Below, one piece after another: positions 9,369 through 17,328 of a stretch of 62,632 bases of DNA (positions within the stretch are counted from its first letter, which is position 1; every line of letters starts with the position of its first letter). The notes beneath the pieces were generated by a model. The model made no database searches, had not been told where the DNA came from, and was given only the letters and a program-made list of their open reading frames with translations. The stretch covers positions 1-62,632 of the forward strand of contig JAMFSC010000043.1 in NCBI GenBank assembly GCA_026225095.1, given 5' to 3'. Made by a program: the position numbers and the translations under genes. This stretch comes from a bacterium. Lineage in GTDB: Bacteria > Acidobacteriota > Terriglobia > Terriglobales > Acidobacteriaceae.

Positions 9369-10691
9369 TCAGGTCCTGACCTTTCTCTGGGTGATGACGG
9401 TCTCGCCGTTCATGTAGGGGACGAGGACCTCCGGGATGCGGATGGAGCCGTCGGGCTGCTGGTAGTTTTCGAGGACGGCGACGTAGGTGCGGCCGACAGC
9501 GAGGCCGGAGCCGTTGAGGGTATGGAGAAATTCGGACTTTTTGGCCTGTGTGGGTTTGTAGCGGATGTTGGCGCGGCGGGCCTGGAAGTCGCGGTAGTTG
9601 GAGCAGGAGCTGATCTCGCGGTAGAGCTGCTGGCCGGGGAGCCAGACCTCGACGTCGTAGGTCTTGGCGGGTGAGAAACCCATGTCTCCGCTGCAGAGGA
9701 GCATGCGGCGGTAGGGGAGGCCGAGGAGCTCGAGGACGCGCTCTGCGTCTCGAGTGAGGCACTCGTGCTGGGATTCGGAGTCGTCGGGACGGGCGAACTT
9801 GACGAGCTCGACCTTCTGGAACTGGTGCTGGCGGATCATGCCGCGAACGTCACGGCCGTAGGAACCGGCTTCAGAGCGGTAGCAGGGGCTGTAGGCGCAG
9901 AAGGAGATGGGAAGTTCCACCTCGTCGAGGGTCTCGTCGCGGAAGAGGTTGGTGACTGGGACCTCGGCCGTGGGGATGAGCCAGTGGTCGTTTTCCTGAA
10001 GCTGCCCGGGGATGTAGGGACCCTTGTCATCACAGTGGAAGAGGTCTTCGGCGAACTTGGGAAGGTTGCCGGTTCCGAAGAGGGACTTGGAATTGACCAT
10101 GTTCGGGGGCTGGACCTCTGTATAGCCGTGTTCGCGGGTGTGCAGGTCGAGCATGAAGTTCGCGAGGGCGCGTTCGAGGCGGGCTCCCTGGCCGAACTGG
10201 ACGACGAAACGGGAGCCGGAGATCTTGGCGGCGCGGTCGAAGTCGAGGATGCCGAGGTGTTCGCCTAGTTCCCAGTGGGGCTTTGGGTTGGCAATTTCGG
10301 GGATGGTGCCCCAGCGGTGGACTTCGACGTTCTCTTCGGCGGAGGCACCGGTGGGGACGTCGTCGGCCGGGAGGTTGGGGAGGGCCTGGAGGATCTCCTG
10401 GAGCTTCTGGTCGGAGGTGGCGGCGTGGGTCTCGAGGGCTTCGAGCTCGGACTTGAGTGTCCGGGTCTCCTCGGTGGGAGCGGTGGCGTCGTGACCGGCT
10501 TTGCGGAGTTTGGCGATCTCAGCCGTCAGTTGGTTGCGCTGGGCCTTGAGAGTCTCCAGGCGGGTGATGGCCTCGCGCCGCTCTTGGTCAATGGCGGCGA
10601 AGTTGGCGAGGAGGGCTGGGTCGACGCCGCGTGCGCGGAGTTTGGCTTCGACTACCGGGAGGTTGGCCCGGACGTAGGCTAGATCGATCAT
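9369..10691 (-). CDS. serS: Seryl-tRNA synthetase
   Basis: Charges tRNA-Ser (and tRNA-Sec where present) with serine in the cytoplasm. At 440 residues it has normal length. The N-terminal tRNA-binding coiled coil spans about residues 25-105 (Lys/Glu/Leu-rich heptads). The class II core shows motif 2 around FRDETLDEVELPIS and SPCYRSEAGSYGRD, the GMIRQHQFQKVELVKF segment, and motif 3 near GSGLAVGRTYVAVLENYQ. The start MIDLAYVRANLPVVEAKL matches the usual SerS N-terminus. The downstream membrane-protein gene begins 6 nt past the stop, so the two are likely cotranscribed. Confidence 0.97.
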   Translation of the reverse strand: MIDLAYVRANLPVVEAKLRARGVDPALLANFAAIDQERREAITRLETLKAQRNQLTAEIAKLRKAGHDATAPTEETRTLKSELEALETHAATSDQKLQEILQALPNLPADDVPTGASAEENVEVHRWGTIPEIANPKPHWELGEHLGILDFDRAAKISGSRFVVQFGQGARLERALANFMLDLHTREHGYTEVQPPNMVNSKSLFGTGNLPKFAEDLFHCDDKGPYIPGQLQENDHWLIPTAEVPVTNLFRDETLDEVELPISFCAYSPCYRSEAGSYGRDVRGMIRQHQFQKVELVKFARPDDSESQHECLTRDAERVLELLGLPYRRMLLCSGDMGFSPAKTYDVEVWLPGQQLYREISSCSNYRDFQARRANIRYKPTQAKKSEFLHTLNGSGLAVGRTYVAVLENYQQPDGSIRIPEVLVPYMNGETVITQRKVRT

Positions 10692-10775
10692 CTAGGTGAT
10701 TTTAGCTGGTTTGGGGTGGGGCGGGGTGGGTGAAGGACGGCTCGGAGGGAGATTCGCGGTCGATTGGGGTGGAAG

Positions 10776-10880
10776 GGCAAGTGCAAACGCAGATTCCCTT
10801 CGGGAATGACAGACAGAAGGGCAACGGCAAAGGCGAGTGCAAACGCAGATTTCCTTTGAGAGCGACAGACAGAAAGGACA
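10776..10880. repeat. Two tandem copies of repeat R1
   Basis: GCAAACGCAGATTCCCTTCG at about 10782 and a diverged copy (GCAAACGCAGATTTCCTTTG) at about 10838, each followed by a variant of ACAGACAGAA-GG-CAACGGCAAA. The second copy has lost most of the hairpin symmetry. These fill part of the 328-bp gap between serS and moeZ, which holds no convincing gene. Confidence 0.75.
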
Positions 10881-10927
10881 ACGGCAAAACAGAAGGGGCA
10901 ACGGCCAAGGTGGCGTGCGGAGATGGC

Positions 10928-10990
10928 CGTGGCGCCCCGCCCACCTTAGGCACGATGAGGCGTGTGCCGAAGGTGGGGCACCCAACTTCG
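10928..10990. repeat. Repeat R2, diverged partial copy with compensatory stem change
   Basis: CCCACCTTAGGCAC and GTGCCGAAGGTGGG form the R2 stem. In the other copies the inner arms read GCGAC/GTCGC; here they read GGCAC/GTGCC, so both sides changed together. The left end of the full element (GAGCAGATTCGCTGAAGG) is absent. Confidence 0.75.
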
Positions 10991-11019
10991 GCGCGGGTGG
11001 GCTGGGGCCAGGGGCGGAC

Positions 11020-12243
11020 TCAGTATTTGGGCATCGTGGGGTCGATCTTCTCGGCCCAGGCGAGGATGCCGCCGGTGAGGTTGGAGACGTTGGTGAAGCC
11101 GGCGGCCTTGAGGGCGAGGGCGGCCTTCTGGCTGCGGGCTCCGGAGCGGCAGTGGACGATGACCTCGCGATTTTTCTGGACGGCTAGCTCGTCGATCCGC
11201 TTTGTGATGTCGCCGACAGGGATGAGGGGTGCTCCGAGGTTCGCAATGGGGTACTCGTGGGGCTCACGGACGTCGAGGATGAAGATGTCTTCCTTCGCGT
11301 CAATCTTGCGTTTTAGGGCTTCGACGGTGATCTGGGGGATGCCTTCGACGACCGGGAGTTCGGCTACGGCCTGATTCTGGGCGACTTCGAGGGGGCCGGT
11401 TTCGGTTGGCTTGGGGATGCCGCAGAACTGGTCGTAGTCGATGAGTTCCGTCACGGTCGGGTGGGTTCCGCAGGCGGGGCAGTCGGGGTTCTTGCGGAGT
11501 TTCAGGGTGCGGAAGCTCATGGCGAGGGCGTCTACGAGGAGGAGGCGGCCTACGAGGGTGTCTCCGATTCCCAGGATCAGTTTGATGACCTCGGTGGCCT
11601 GGATGACGCCGACGAGGCCGGGCAGGATGCCGAGGACTCCGCCTTCGGCGCAGGAGGGGACGAGGCCGGGCGGCGGGGGCTCGGGGTAGAGGCAGCGGTA
11701 GCAGGGGCCTTCCTTGGTGGCGAAGACGCTGGCCTGGCCTTCGAAGCGGAAGATGGAGCCGTAGGCGTTGGGCTTGCCGGTGAGGACGCAGGCGTCGTTG
11801 ACGAGGTAGCGGGTCTGGAAGTTATCGGTTCCGTCGGCGATGACGTCGTAGTCCTTGAAGATGTCGAGGGCGTTGGCGCTGGTCAGCATGGTGTTGTGCT
11901 TGACGACGTTGACGGCGGGGTTGAGGCCCTTGAGCATGATCTCGGCGGAGTCGACCTTGAGCTTGCCGACGGTGGCGGTGGAGTGGATGATCTGACGCTG
12001 GAGGTTCGAGGCGTCGACGGTGTCGAAGTCGACGAGGCCGATGGTTCCGACGCCGGCGGCGGTGAGATAGAGGGCGAGCGGGGCTCCGAGGCCGCCGGTT
12101 CCGACGCAGAGGACGCGGGCTGCCTTGAGCTTCTGCTGGCCCTCGTAGCCGACCTCGGGAAGGATGAGGTGGCGGGAGTAGCGGGAGATCTCTTCGTTGG
12201 TGAGCTTCGGGAGTTCGGTTTCGATGAGGGTTTCGGTGGGCAT
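11020..12243 (-). CDS. moeZ: MoeZ/MoeB-type sulfur-carrier adenylyltransferase with rhodanese domain
   Basis: Activates the C-terminus of a ThiS/MoaD/CysO-type carrier by adenylation and, through the rhodanese domain, can supply sulfur to form the thiocarboxylate. The 407 residues contain an E1-like ThiF domain (about 15-255) with CVGTGGLGAP for ATP binding, the DNLQRQI-like segment SNLQRQI, DGTDNFQTRY, and two Cys pairs for zinc (CYRC near 190; CPAC near 260). The rhodanese domain (about 300-400) ends with the active-site loop CRSGAR. It lies 88 bp after the carrier gene in a cysM-JAMM-cysO-moeZ order that mirrors the CysO pathway of Mycobacterium tuberculosis. The same protein may also serve molybdopterin synthase. 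Confidence 0.92.
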   Translation of the reverse strand: MPTETLIETELPKLTNEEISRYSRHLILPEVGYEGQQKLKAARVLCVGTGGLGAPLALYLTAAGVGTIGLVDFDTVDASNLQRQIIHSTATVGKLKVDSAEIMLKGLNPAVNVVKHNTMLTSANALDIFKDYDVIADGTDNFQTRYLVNDACVLTGKPNAYGSIFRFEGQASVFATKEGPCYRCLYPEPPPPGLVPSCAEGGVLGILPGLVGVIQATEVIKLILGIGDTLVGRLLLVDALAMSFRTLKLRKNPDCPACGTHPTVTELIDYDQFCGIPKPTETGPLEVAQNQAVAELPVVEGIPQITVEALKRKIDAKEDIFILDVREPHEYPIANLGAPLIPVGDITKRIDELAVQKNREVIVHCRSGARSQKAALALKAAGFTNVSNLTGGILAWAEKIDPTMPKY

Positions 12244-12331
12244 ATGGGTTCAGATTCCTTACGTGGCGGCGCTGGGCGGATAACTGCTCCGCGTGGGGTA
12301 ATGGGAATGTGAGGGGTGGAGCTAGATGGAA

Positions 12332-12613
12332 TTAGAGACAACAGCCGCCGGCGATGGACGGAATGATGGTGAGTTCGTCGGAGTCGGAGACGGGGGAGTC
12401 GTCCTTTTCGGGAAGGTACCGGACGTCGTCGTCGTTGAGGTAGAGGTTGACGAAGGAGCGGGTCTTGCCCTCGGGGGTGAGGAGGTGCTGGCGCAGGGCG
12501 GGGAACTCGGTGGTGAGGGCAACGAGGGCTCCGCCGACGTTTTGTGCAGCCAGGGTGATGGTCTCCTGGCCGCCGGTGTAGGCGCGCAGGGGAGTGGGGA
12601 TGTGAATCTTCAT
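12332..12613 (-). CDS. cysO: CysO-like ubiquitin-fold sulfur carrier with GGCCL tail
   Basis: Carries sulfur as a C-terminal thiocarboxylate for cysteine synthesis. The 93 residues have the MoaD/ThiS beta-grasp pattern (MKIHIPTPLRAYTGGQETI, VNLYLNDDDVRYL, DELTIIPSIAGG). Members normally end at the Gly-Gly; here Gly-Gly (89-90) is followed by Cys-Cys-Leu and the stop codon, read directly from 12332-12350. A known parallel is QbsE of Pseudomonas fluorescens, whose extra C-terminal residues are removed by the JAMM protease QbsD. The adjacent JAMM gene overlaps this start by 4 nt, so trimming before adenylation is the likely first step. CysO is assigned by operon context; ThiS or MoaD roles are less likely. 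Confidence 0.9.
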   Translation of the reverse strand: MKIHIPTPLRAYTGGQETITLAAQNVGGALVALTTEFPALRQHLLTPEGKTRSFVNLYLNDDDVRYLPEKDDSPVSDSDELTIIPSIAGGCCL

Positions 12614-13110
12614 GCGGGATCTCCGTGGATCGTGATTTCAGTAACTCCAGGCTGGATTTCAGAGGCCTGGGGCTGGGCGATCTCAATCTCTATGCTCTCA
12701 TCTTCGAAGCGTTTGTCTTCCTCGGTGGTTCCGGCGAGGAGAAAAGAGTTGGTGGTGATGGCGCGGCCGTGGTCGGTGCTGGTGATGACGTAGGAGCAGC
12801 CGATCCAGTGGGCCTCGGCGAAGTCGGTGGTAGACCACTGCGCGGGGTGGTCGGGGTGCGAGTGGTAGAAGCCGACGATGTCGAGACCGGCGGTGCGGGC
12901 CTGGCGCTGGATCTTGATGAGTTCCTGGGGGGCGATGTTGTAACGGTTGTGGGCGGAGTCGGTGCGGGTGTTGCCGGCGCGGACGATCTCGCGGACGTGG
13001 TTGACGCCGGCGAGGGAGCGGCCCAGGAGGACGCCGCAGCACTCGTGGGGGTAGGTCTCTTCGCCGTGGGCGCGGAGGGCTTCGTAGTGGACGTATTCGA
13101 TGTGGAGCAT
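12610..13110 (-). CDS. JAMM/MPN+ metalloprotease (Mec-type)
   Basis: Zinc isopeptidase/peptidase of the Mec(+) type that releases cysteine from the CysO-cysteine adduct and here probably also trims the CysO precursor. The 166-residue protein keeps all JAMM residues: Glu23 in YPHECCG, His83 and His85 in HSHP, and Asp96 in SxxD (WSTTD). The C-terminal 40 residues are acidic and outside the core. It sits 2 nt after the cysM stop and overlaps the carrier gene by ATGA, so all are translationally coupled. In M. tuberculosis the mec-cysO-cysM set is regulated by oxidative stress; I see no regulator site here. Confidence 0.93.
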   Translation of the reverse strand: MLHIEYVHYEALRAHGEETYPHECCGVLLGRSLAGVNHVREIVRAGNTRTDSAHNRYNIAPQELIKIQRQARTAGLDIVGFYHSHPDHPAQWSTTDFAEAHWIGCSYVITSTDHGRAITTNSFLLAGTTEEDKRFEDESIEIEIAQPQASEIQPGVTEITIHGDPA

Positions 13111-13112
13111 GT

Positions 13113-14060
13113 TCAGCCCTCCTGCCAGAAACGTTCGCTGAGGTACTTGTCCGCGGAGTCGCAGAGGATGGTCACGATGACGGCTTCTCTTCCGGCGTGG
13201 GCCTCGCGTTCGCCGATCTGGACGGCGGCGGCTACGGCGGCGGCGGCGGAGATTCCGACGAGCAGGCCCTGATGGCGGGCGAGGTGCTTGGCCATGCGGT
13301 AGGCGGATTCAGTCGGCATCTCGATGTTTTCGTCGGCGAGCGCGGGATCGTAGATGGCGGGGATGATGGCGGTGGGCATGTGCTTCATGCCTTCGAGGCC
13401 GTGGAAGGGGGAGTCGGGCTGCATGGAGATGCAGCGGATGCTGGGGTTCAGCTCGCGAAGGCGGCGGGTGGTTCCCATGAAGGTTCCGCTGGTTCCGAGG
13501 CCGGCGATGAAGTGGGTGATATGGCCTTCGGTCTGGTCCCAGATCTCGTTGGCGGTGGTGTGGTAGTGAGCCTTCCAGTTGGCGGGGTTGGAGTACTGGT
13601 CGGCGTAGAAGAAGCGATCGGGCTGGGCGGAGGCCATCTCGCGGGCCTTGCGGATGGCGCCGTCGGAACCTTCGCCGGGGTCGGTCCAGACGATCTCCGC
13701 ACCGTAGGCGGAGAGGATGTGTTTGCGCTCGGGGGAGACGTTCGAGGGCATGCTGAGGGTGACGGGGAAGTTCATCGCGGCGCCCAGCATGGCGTAGGCG
13801 ATGCCGGTGTTGCCGCTGGTGGCGTCCAGGAGGCCGTGGCCGTTCTGGAGGTGGCCGCGGGCCTGGGCGTCGGCGACGATGGCGGATGCGGCGCGATCCT
13901 TGACGGAGCCGCCGGGGTTGGCCCATTCGGCTTTGCCGAGGATCTGGATGCCCTGGAGGTCATCAGCGACGCGGTCGATGCGCACGAGGGGCGTATGGCC
14001 GACGCGTTCCGGGATGCTTGTGCCGAGAGGCTTCACGGTGGTGATCATGTTCTCATCCAA
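13113..14060 (-). CDS. cysM: CysM-type O-phosphoserine/O-acetylserine sulfhydrylase
   Basis: PLP enzyme that joins activated serine with sulfur, here most likely thiocarboxylated CysO, to give a CysO-cysteine adduct. The 315 residues carry the PLP lysine Lys54 in GGSVKDRAA, the phosphate/substrate loop TSGNTG near 81-86, GLGTSGTFMGT for PLP phosphate and SADKYLSE near the C-terminus. ATG at 14060 gives MDENMITTVKPLG; the second Met four residues in is an alternative. First gene of the operon; an 88-bp region separates it from the divergent gene at 14149. CysO partnership is inferred from the neighbours. Confidence 0.92.
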   Translation of the reverse strand: MDENMITTVKPLGTSIPERVGHTPLVRIDRVADDLQGIQILGKAEWANPGGSVKDRAASAIVADAQARGHLQNGHGLLDATSGNTGIAYAMLGAAMNFPVTLSMPSNVSPERKHILSAYGAEIVWTDPGEGSDGAIRKAREMASAQPDRFFYADQYSNPANWKAHYHTTANEIWDQTEGHITHFIAGLGTSGTFMGTTRRLRELNPSIRCISMQPDSPFHGLEGMKHMPTAIIPAIYDPALADENIEMPTESAYRMAKHLARHQGLLVGISAAAAVAAAVQIGEREAHAGREAVIVTILCDSADKYLSERFWQEG

Positions 14061-14148
14061 TGCAGATTTGGGCGCTTCGATGACATCGTGTTGTCTAGCC
14101 GATTGATGGCTGACGGCAGATGTGCGATGGTTAAACCGAGTCTAACTT

Positions 14149-14562
14149 ATGGCAAAGAAGACGCAACAACGAAGCTTTCAAGATGTTCTCGCCGAACTTG
14201 GCACACACCACTTTGATGTCGCACCGGCGTCCAAGGGTTCACGTGGTGGGTCCGGGGCCTTTCAGGTGCGGAAGTTTGGGTGCGCGGCGGAGATTGCCGC
14301 GGCGAAGGATGGAAGCGTCGAGATCCTGGCGCGGGCGGGATGGTTGCTGAATGGGGAGATCGCGCGGCTGGTGGATCGGGGATATCAGAAGTTCCTGAAG
14401 ACGGAGCATCTGGAGATTCCGGCTACGGCGGATCACTTGCGGGCAATCCACAGCTTTACCGAACAGTTGAAGGAAGCGTCGGGTGCTTCGAGCTTTTATA
14501 ATGAGTCGCTTGGGACCACGAGCGATCGGTATGTCTACGACCGGGTGATGGGACGGGAATAG
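14149..14562 (+). CDS. Hypothetical protein, 137 aa
   Basis: Function not recognised. It is soluble, has a basic start (MAKKTQQRSF), then a Gly/Ser-rich stretch (ASKGSRGGSGAF) and a compact alpha/beta part (FGCAAEIAAAKDGSVEILARAGWLL, in short overlapping motifs) ending in a helix-rich tail. No signal peptide, membrane helix or metal motif is visible. Codon use and length support a real gene, and its 3' end is convergent with rsmI with a 6-bp gap. The divergent position relative to cysM could mean shared control. Confidence 0.75.
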   Translation: MAKKTQQRSFQDVLAELGTHHFDVAPASKGSRGGSGAFQVRKFGCAAEIAAAKDGSVEILARAGWLLNGEIARLVDRGYQKFLKTEHLEIPATADHLRAIHSFTEQLKEASGASSFYNESLGTTSDRYVYDRVMGRE

Positions 14563-14568
14563 GTCGTT

Positions 14569-15543
14569 CTAGATGGGCCTGCCGCGTCTCTGTTCGCGCT
14601 GCAGTTCGCGGTAGGCTTCACTTTTTCCCATTCCGCGGGACTTCGCGACGCGTTTGAGGGCGTCCATTTCGCTGAGACCATCCGATTTTTGAAGGGCTGC
14701 GACCTCTGCGAGGATGGAACTCGTGGAGGTCGTCGTCTTTTCGGCTGGTTCCGGGGCCAGCAGGAGGACGATCTCTCCTCGAACCTGGGCGCGGGAGGCG
14801 AGGGTGGCGCGGACCTGCGCGACTGGGCCGCGCAGGAACTCTTCGTGGAGCTTGGTCAGTTCGCGAGCTACGGCGATGGGTTGATCGTCTCCGAAGACGG
14901 CTGCGACGTCGGTGAGGGTATCGAGGATGCGGTGGGGAGCCTCGTAGAAGATGTGGGTTGCGCCGGTGCGGGTCAGGGCTTCGAGCGAGGAACGGCGCTG
15001 GCCTTGCTTCGAGTGCAGGAAGCCGTGAAAGCTGAAGTGCTCCGTGGAGAGGCCGCTGGCGATGAGGGCGGAGACGGCGGCGTTGGCTCCGGGGACGGGG
15101 TAGACGGGGATTGCTGCGGCGATTGCTGCTGCGGCGATGTGGCCGCCGGGGTCGGCGATGCCGGGGGTGCCGGCGTCGCTGACGATGGCGATGCGGGCTC
15201 CGGCACGGAGGTCGGCGATGAGCTCTTCCGACCGGGATAGCTCGTTGTGCATGTGGTAGCTGACGGTGGGGGTGCGGATTCCGAAGTGGTTGAGGAGCTT
15301 CTGGGTCTGGCGGGTGTCTTCGCACGCAATGCGATCGGCAGAGCGGAGGACGCGGAGCGCGCGGAGGGTGATGTCCTCGAGGTTGCCGATGGGGGTCGCA
15401 ACGAGGTAGAGGCCGGGGGCGAGAGGGCGGTCTTTGCCTGGGGGTCCTGGTGGACCGGCTTCAGGGAGGTCCTCGTGCAGCGCTTCAGGAAGGGGCGCTT
15501 CGGGAGAGGTCGCTTCCGGGTCCGGTTCGATGTCAGCGGGCAT
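14569..15543 (-). CDS. rsmI: 16S rRNA (cytidine-1402-2'-O)-methyltransferase
   Basis: Methylates the 2'-OH of C1402 in the ribosomal P site, using SAM. I chose the ATG at 15543 (MPADIEPDPE), giving 324 residues; a longer frame upstream is a shadow of the M50 gene. An extended acidic N-terminus of about 45 residues precedes the family start GLYLVATPIGNLEDI. Other motifs are ACEDTRQTQKLL, VSDAGTPGIADPG and FYEAPHRI. The C-terminal extension ends in a helical basic region (MGKSEAYRELQREQRRGR). The start codon overlaps the end of the M50 gene by 11 nt, so expression is coupled to it. Confidence 0.94.
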   Translation of the reverse strand: MPADIEPDPEATSPEAPLPEALHEDLPEAGPPGPPGKDRPLAPGLYLVATPIGNLEDITLRALRVLRSADRIACEDTRQTQKLLNHFGIRTPTVSYHMHNELSRSEELIADLRAGARIAIVSDAGTPGIADPGGHIAAAAIAAAIPVYPVPGANAAVSALIASGLSTEHFSFHGFLHSKQGQRRSSLEALTRTGATHIFYEAPHRILDTLTDVAAVFGDDQPIAVARELTKLHEEFLRGPVAQVRATLASRAQVRGEIVLLLAPEPAEKTTTSTSSILAEVAALQKSDGLSEMDALKRVAKSRGMGKSEAYRELQREQRRGRPI

Positions 15544-16675
15544 CGCGCTCTCGCTGGCGTCGGGGCAGGTGGCCGCGGAGGCGGATGGCCTGGGAGAGAT
15601 GGTGAGGGGTGACGATGCCGAGGACGCGGTCGCCATCGAGGACCGGGACGAACTGGGCGCTTCCGGAGGCCGCGATGCGCCGGAGGGTTTTGACCAGCGG
15701 GTCTTCCGGGCGGGCGACCTCGAAGGTGCGGGCCATGACTCCCTGGATGTAGCTGTTGCCTCCGGCCTGGAGGGCCTCGACGATGCTTTGGCGGGAGACG
15801 GCTCCGACGATGGTGCCTCCGCGGACGACGGGGAAGACATCCTGCAGGTTGTGCACGGCACGCTCGAGGGCGTCTTCGAGCGTGTCGGAGGCGGAGAGGG
15901 TGGAGTAGTCGGTGAGCATGACGTCGCGCATGGTGATCGTGTCGACCTCGGTTTGGAGCACTAGCCCCTGATCCTCCATGTGGGCGCCGAGGAGGACGAA
16001 GAAGCCAATCATGATGAACCAGACGCTGCCGAGGGCGATTCCGGCGATGACGAGCGCGATGGCAATCATCTGGCCGAATCCGACGAAAGACTTCATGCCG
16101 AGAAGGGTGGGGCGGTCGGGGATCGATGCTTTGGCGCCACCGAGAGCCTGGGGCAGGCCTCGACCACCGTCGAGTGCGGGGGCAGGGAGGAGATTGACCC
16201 CGCCGAGCAGGAGGTTGACCCAGACGAACGCCTTCAGGAGGTGGGCGGGGGTTACCCAGGGCCGGGTAAAGAGGCTGATCTCTGGTGCAACGGCCAGGAT
16301 GGCTCCGGCGACGATGGCACCGGCGAGCAGGTTGGCGACCGGGCCGACGAGGGCGATGCGGCGTTGGAGGACGGCCTCTGCTGCCTTCGCGGGTCCGTGG
16401 GCGTCTCCTCCGGTCCCGTAGGTGGGGAGGCCCCCGGTGGGGAGGAGAAGGAGACTGCGGAGTTCGAGGCCGAAGCAGGCGGCGGCGACGGCGCGGGCTA
16501 CCTCTCGGATGAGGACTGCGACCACGAGCATCCACCAGATCAGGAAGCCGCGGGCTCCGCTGCCGCTGTCGTAGATGCCAAAGCTAATGGAAAAGGCGAG
16601 CAAGAGCAGGAAGAACGCATGCATTCGCAAATCAACACCGAGAACTCGACCAACTGGAAAGGACCACCCACGCAT
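15533..16675 (-). CDS. M50-like membrane protein with CBS pair, catalytic HExxH lost
   Basis: By fold a site-2-protease-type intramembrane metalloprotease, but probably inactive. The 380 residues start MRGWSFPVGRVLGVDL, a usual M50 beginning, with about six membrane helices in the first 240 residues and two CBS domains at about 250-375. The zinc motif HExxH is replaced by REVAR at residues 57-61 (codons CGA-GAG-GTA-GCC-CGC). The distal NLLPAPALDGG motif is kept, with Asp169. Both His positions changed to Arg, each explainable by a single base step from His codons. The start is the ATG at 16675; a longer open frame upstream overlaps rsmD. CBS domains suggest a nucleotide-sensing role. A sequencing error is unlikely to change two codons this way. 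Confidence 0.85.
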   Translation of the reverse strand: MRGWSFPVGRVLGVDLRMHAFFLLLLAFSISFGIYDSGSGARGFLIWWMLVVAVLIREVARAVAAACFGLELRSLLLLPTGGLPTYGTGGDAHGPAKAAEAVLQRRIALVGPVANLLAGAIVAGAILAVAPEISLFTRPWVTPAHLLKAFVWVNLLLGGVNLLPAPALDGGRGLPQALGGAKASIPDRPTLLGMKSFVGFGQMIAIALVIAGIALGSVWFIMIGFFVLLGAHMEDQGLVLQTEVDTITMRDVMLTDYSTLSASDTLEDALERAVHNLQDVFPVVRGGTIVGAVSRQSIVEALQAGGNSYIQGVMARTFEVARPEDPLVKTLRRIAASGSAQFVPVLDGDRVLGIVTPHHLSQAIRLRGHLPRRQRERDAR

Positions 16676-16717
16676 GGCTTGATTGTATGCGCTGGATGGG
16701 ACGGCTACGATGGGGGG

Positions 16718-17293
16718 ATGCGCGTGATTGGCGGAACCTATCGTTCGAGACAACTTCTGGCCCCAAAAGGAACCGTAACCAGGCCGACCAGCGACCGGCT
16801 GCGGGAGACCTTGTTCAATATTCTGGCTCCGCGAGTGCCCGGTGGGAGGGTGGTCGATCTTTACGCGGGGACCGGCGCGGTGGGGATCGAGGCCATCAGC
16901 CGGGGGGCTGTGCATGTGTGGTTCGCGGAGAACGGGGATGCGGCCACGGTGGCGTTGCGGGCAAATCTGGCCGCGCTGAAGATCGACAAGGGATATACGC
17001 TGGACGATCGGGGGACGGGGTCGATGCTGCAGCGGCTGGTGAAGTTGCCGGGGACGATCGATATCGTGTTCCTCGACCCACCGTATGAGGCGGAGCAGGA
17101 GTACCTGGGGACGCTGAACTTCTTCGGCAGCGTGAAAGGGCGAGCCATTCTGGCGGTGGGTGCCGTCGTCGTGGCGGAACATTCGAGCAAGAACCAGCTT
17201 CCGCTGCGGTTCGGGGCACTGGAACATGTTCGGACCTCAAAGCAGGGGGACGCGGCTTTGAGCTTCTACGAGGTGGCCTCCGCGGAGGGGTAG
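16718..17293 (+). CDS. rsmD: 16S rRNA (guanine-966-N2)-methyltransferase
   Basis: Methylates G966 of 16S rRNA in the small-subunit particle. The 191 residues start at the ATG at 16718 (MRVIGGTYRSRQL), which is the conserved RsmD beginning; the much longer open frame upstream is antisense to the M50 gene. Motifs: RPTSDRLRETLFNIL, VVDLYAGTGAVGIEA for SAM and the catalytic LDPPY. Family members are about 180-200 residues. It is divergent from the M50 gene with a 42-bp gap. Confidence 0.94.
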   Translation: MRVIGGTYRSRQLLAPKGTVTRPTSDRLRETLFNILAPRVPGGRVVDLYAGTGAVGIEAISRGAVHVWFAENGDAATVALRANLAALKIDKGYTLDDRGTGSMLQRLVKLPGTIDIVFLDPPYEAEQEYLGTLNFFGSVKGRAILAVGAVVVAEHSSKNQLPLRFGALEHVRTSKQGDAALSFYEVASAEG

Positions 17294-17328
17294 AGGGAAC
17301 GCACTGGGGGACTCGAGTTGCGGGCCGA

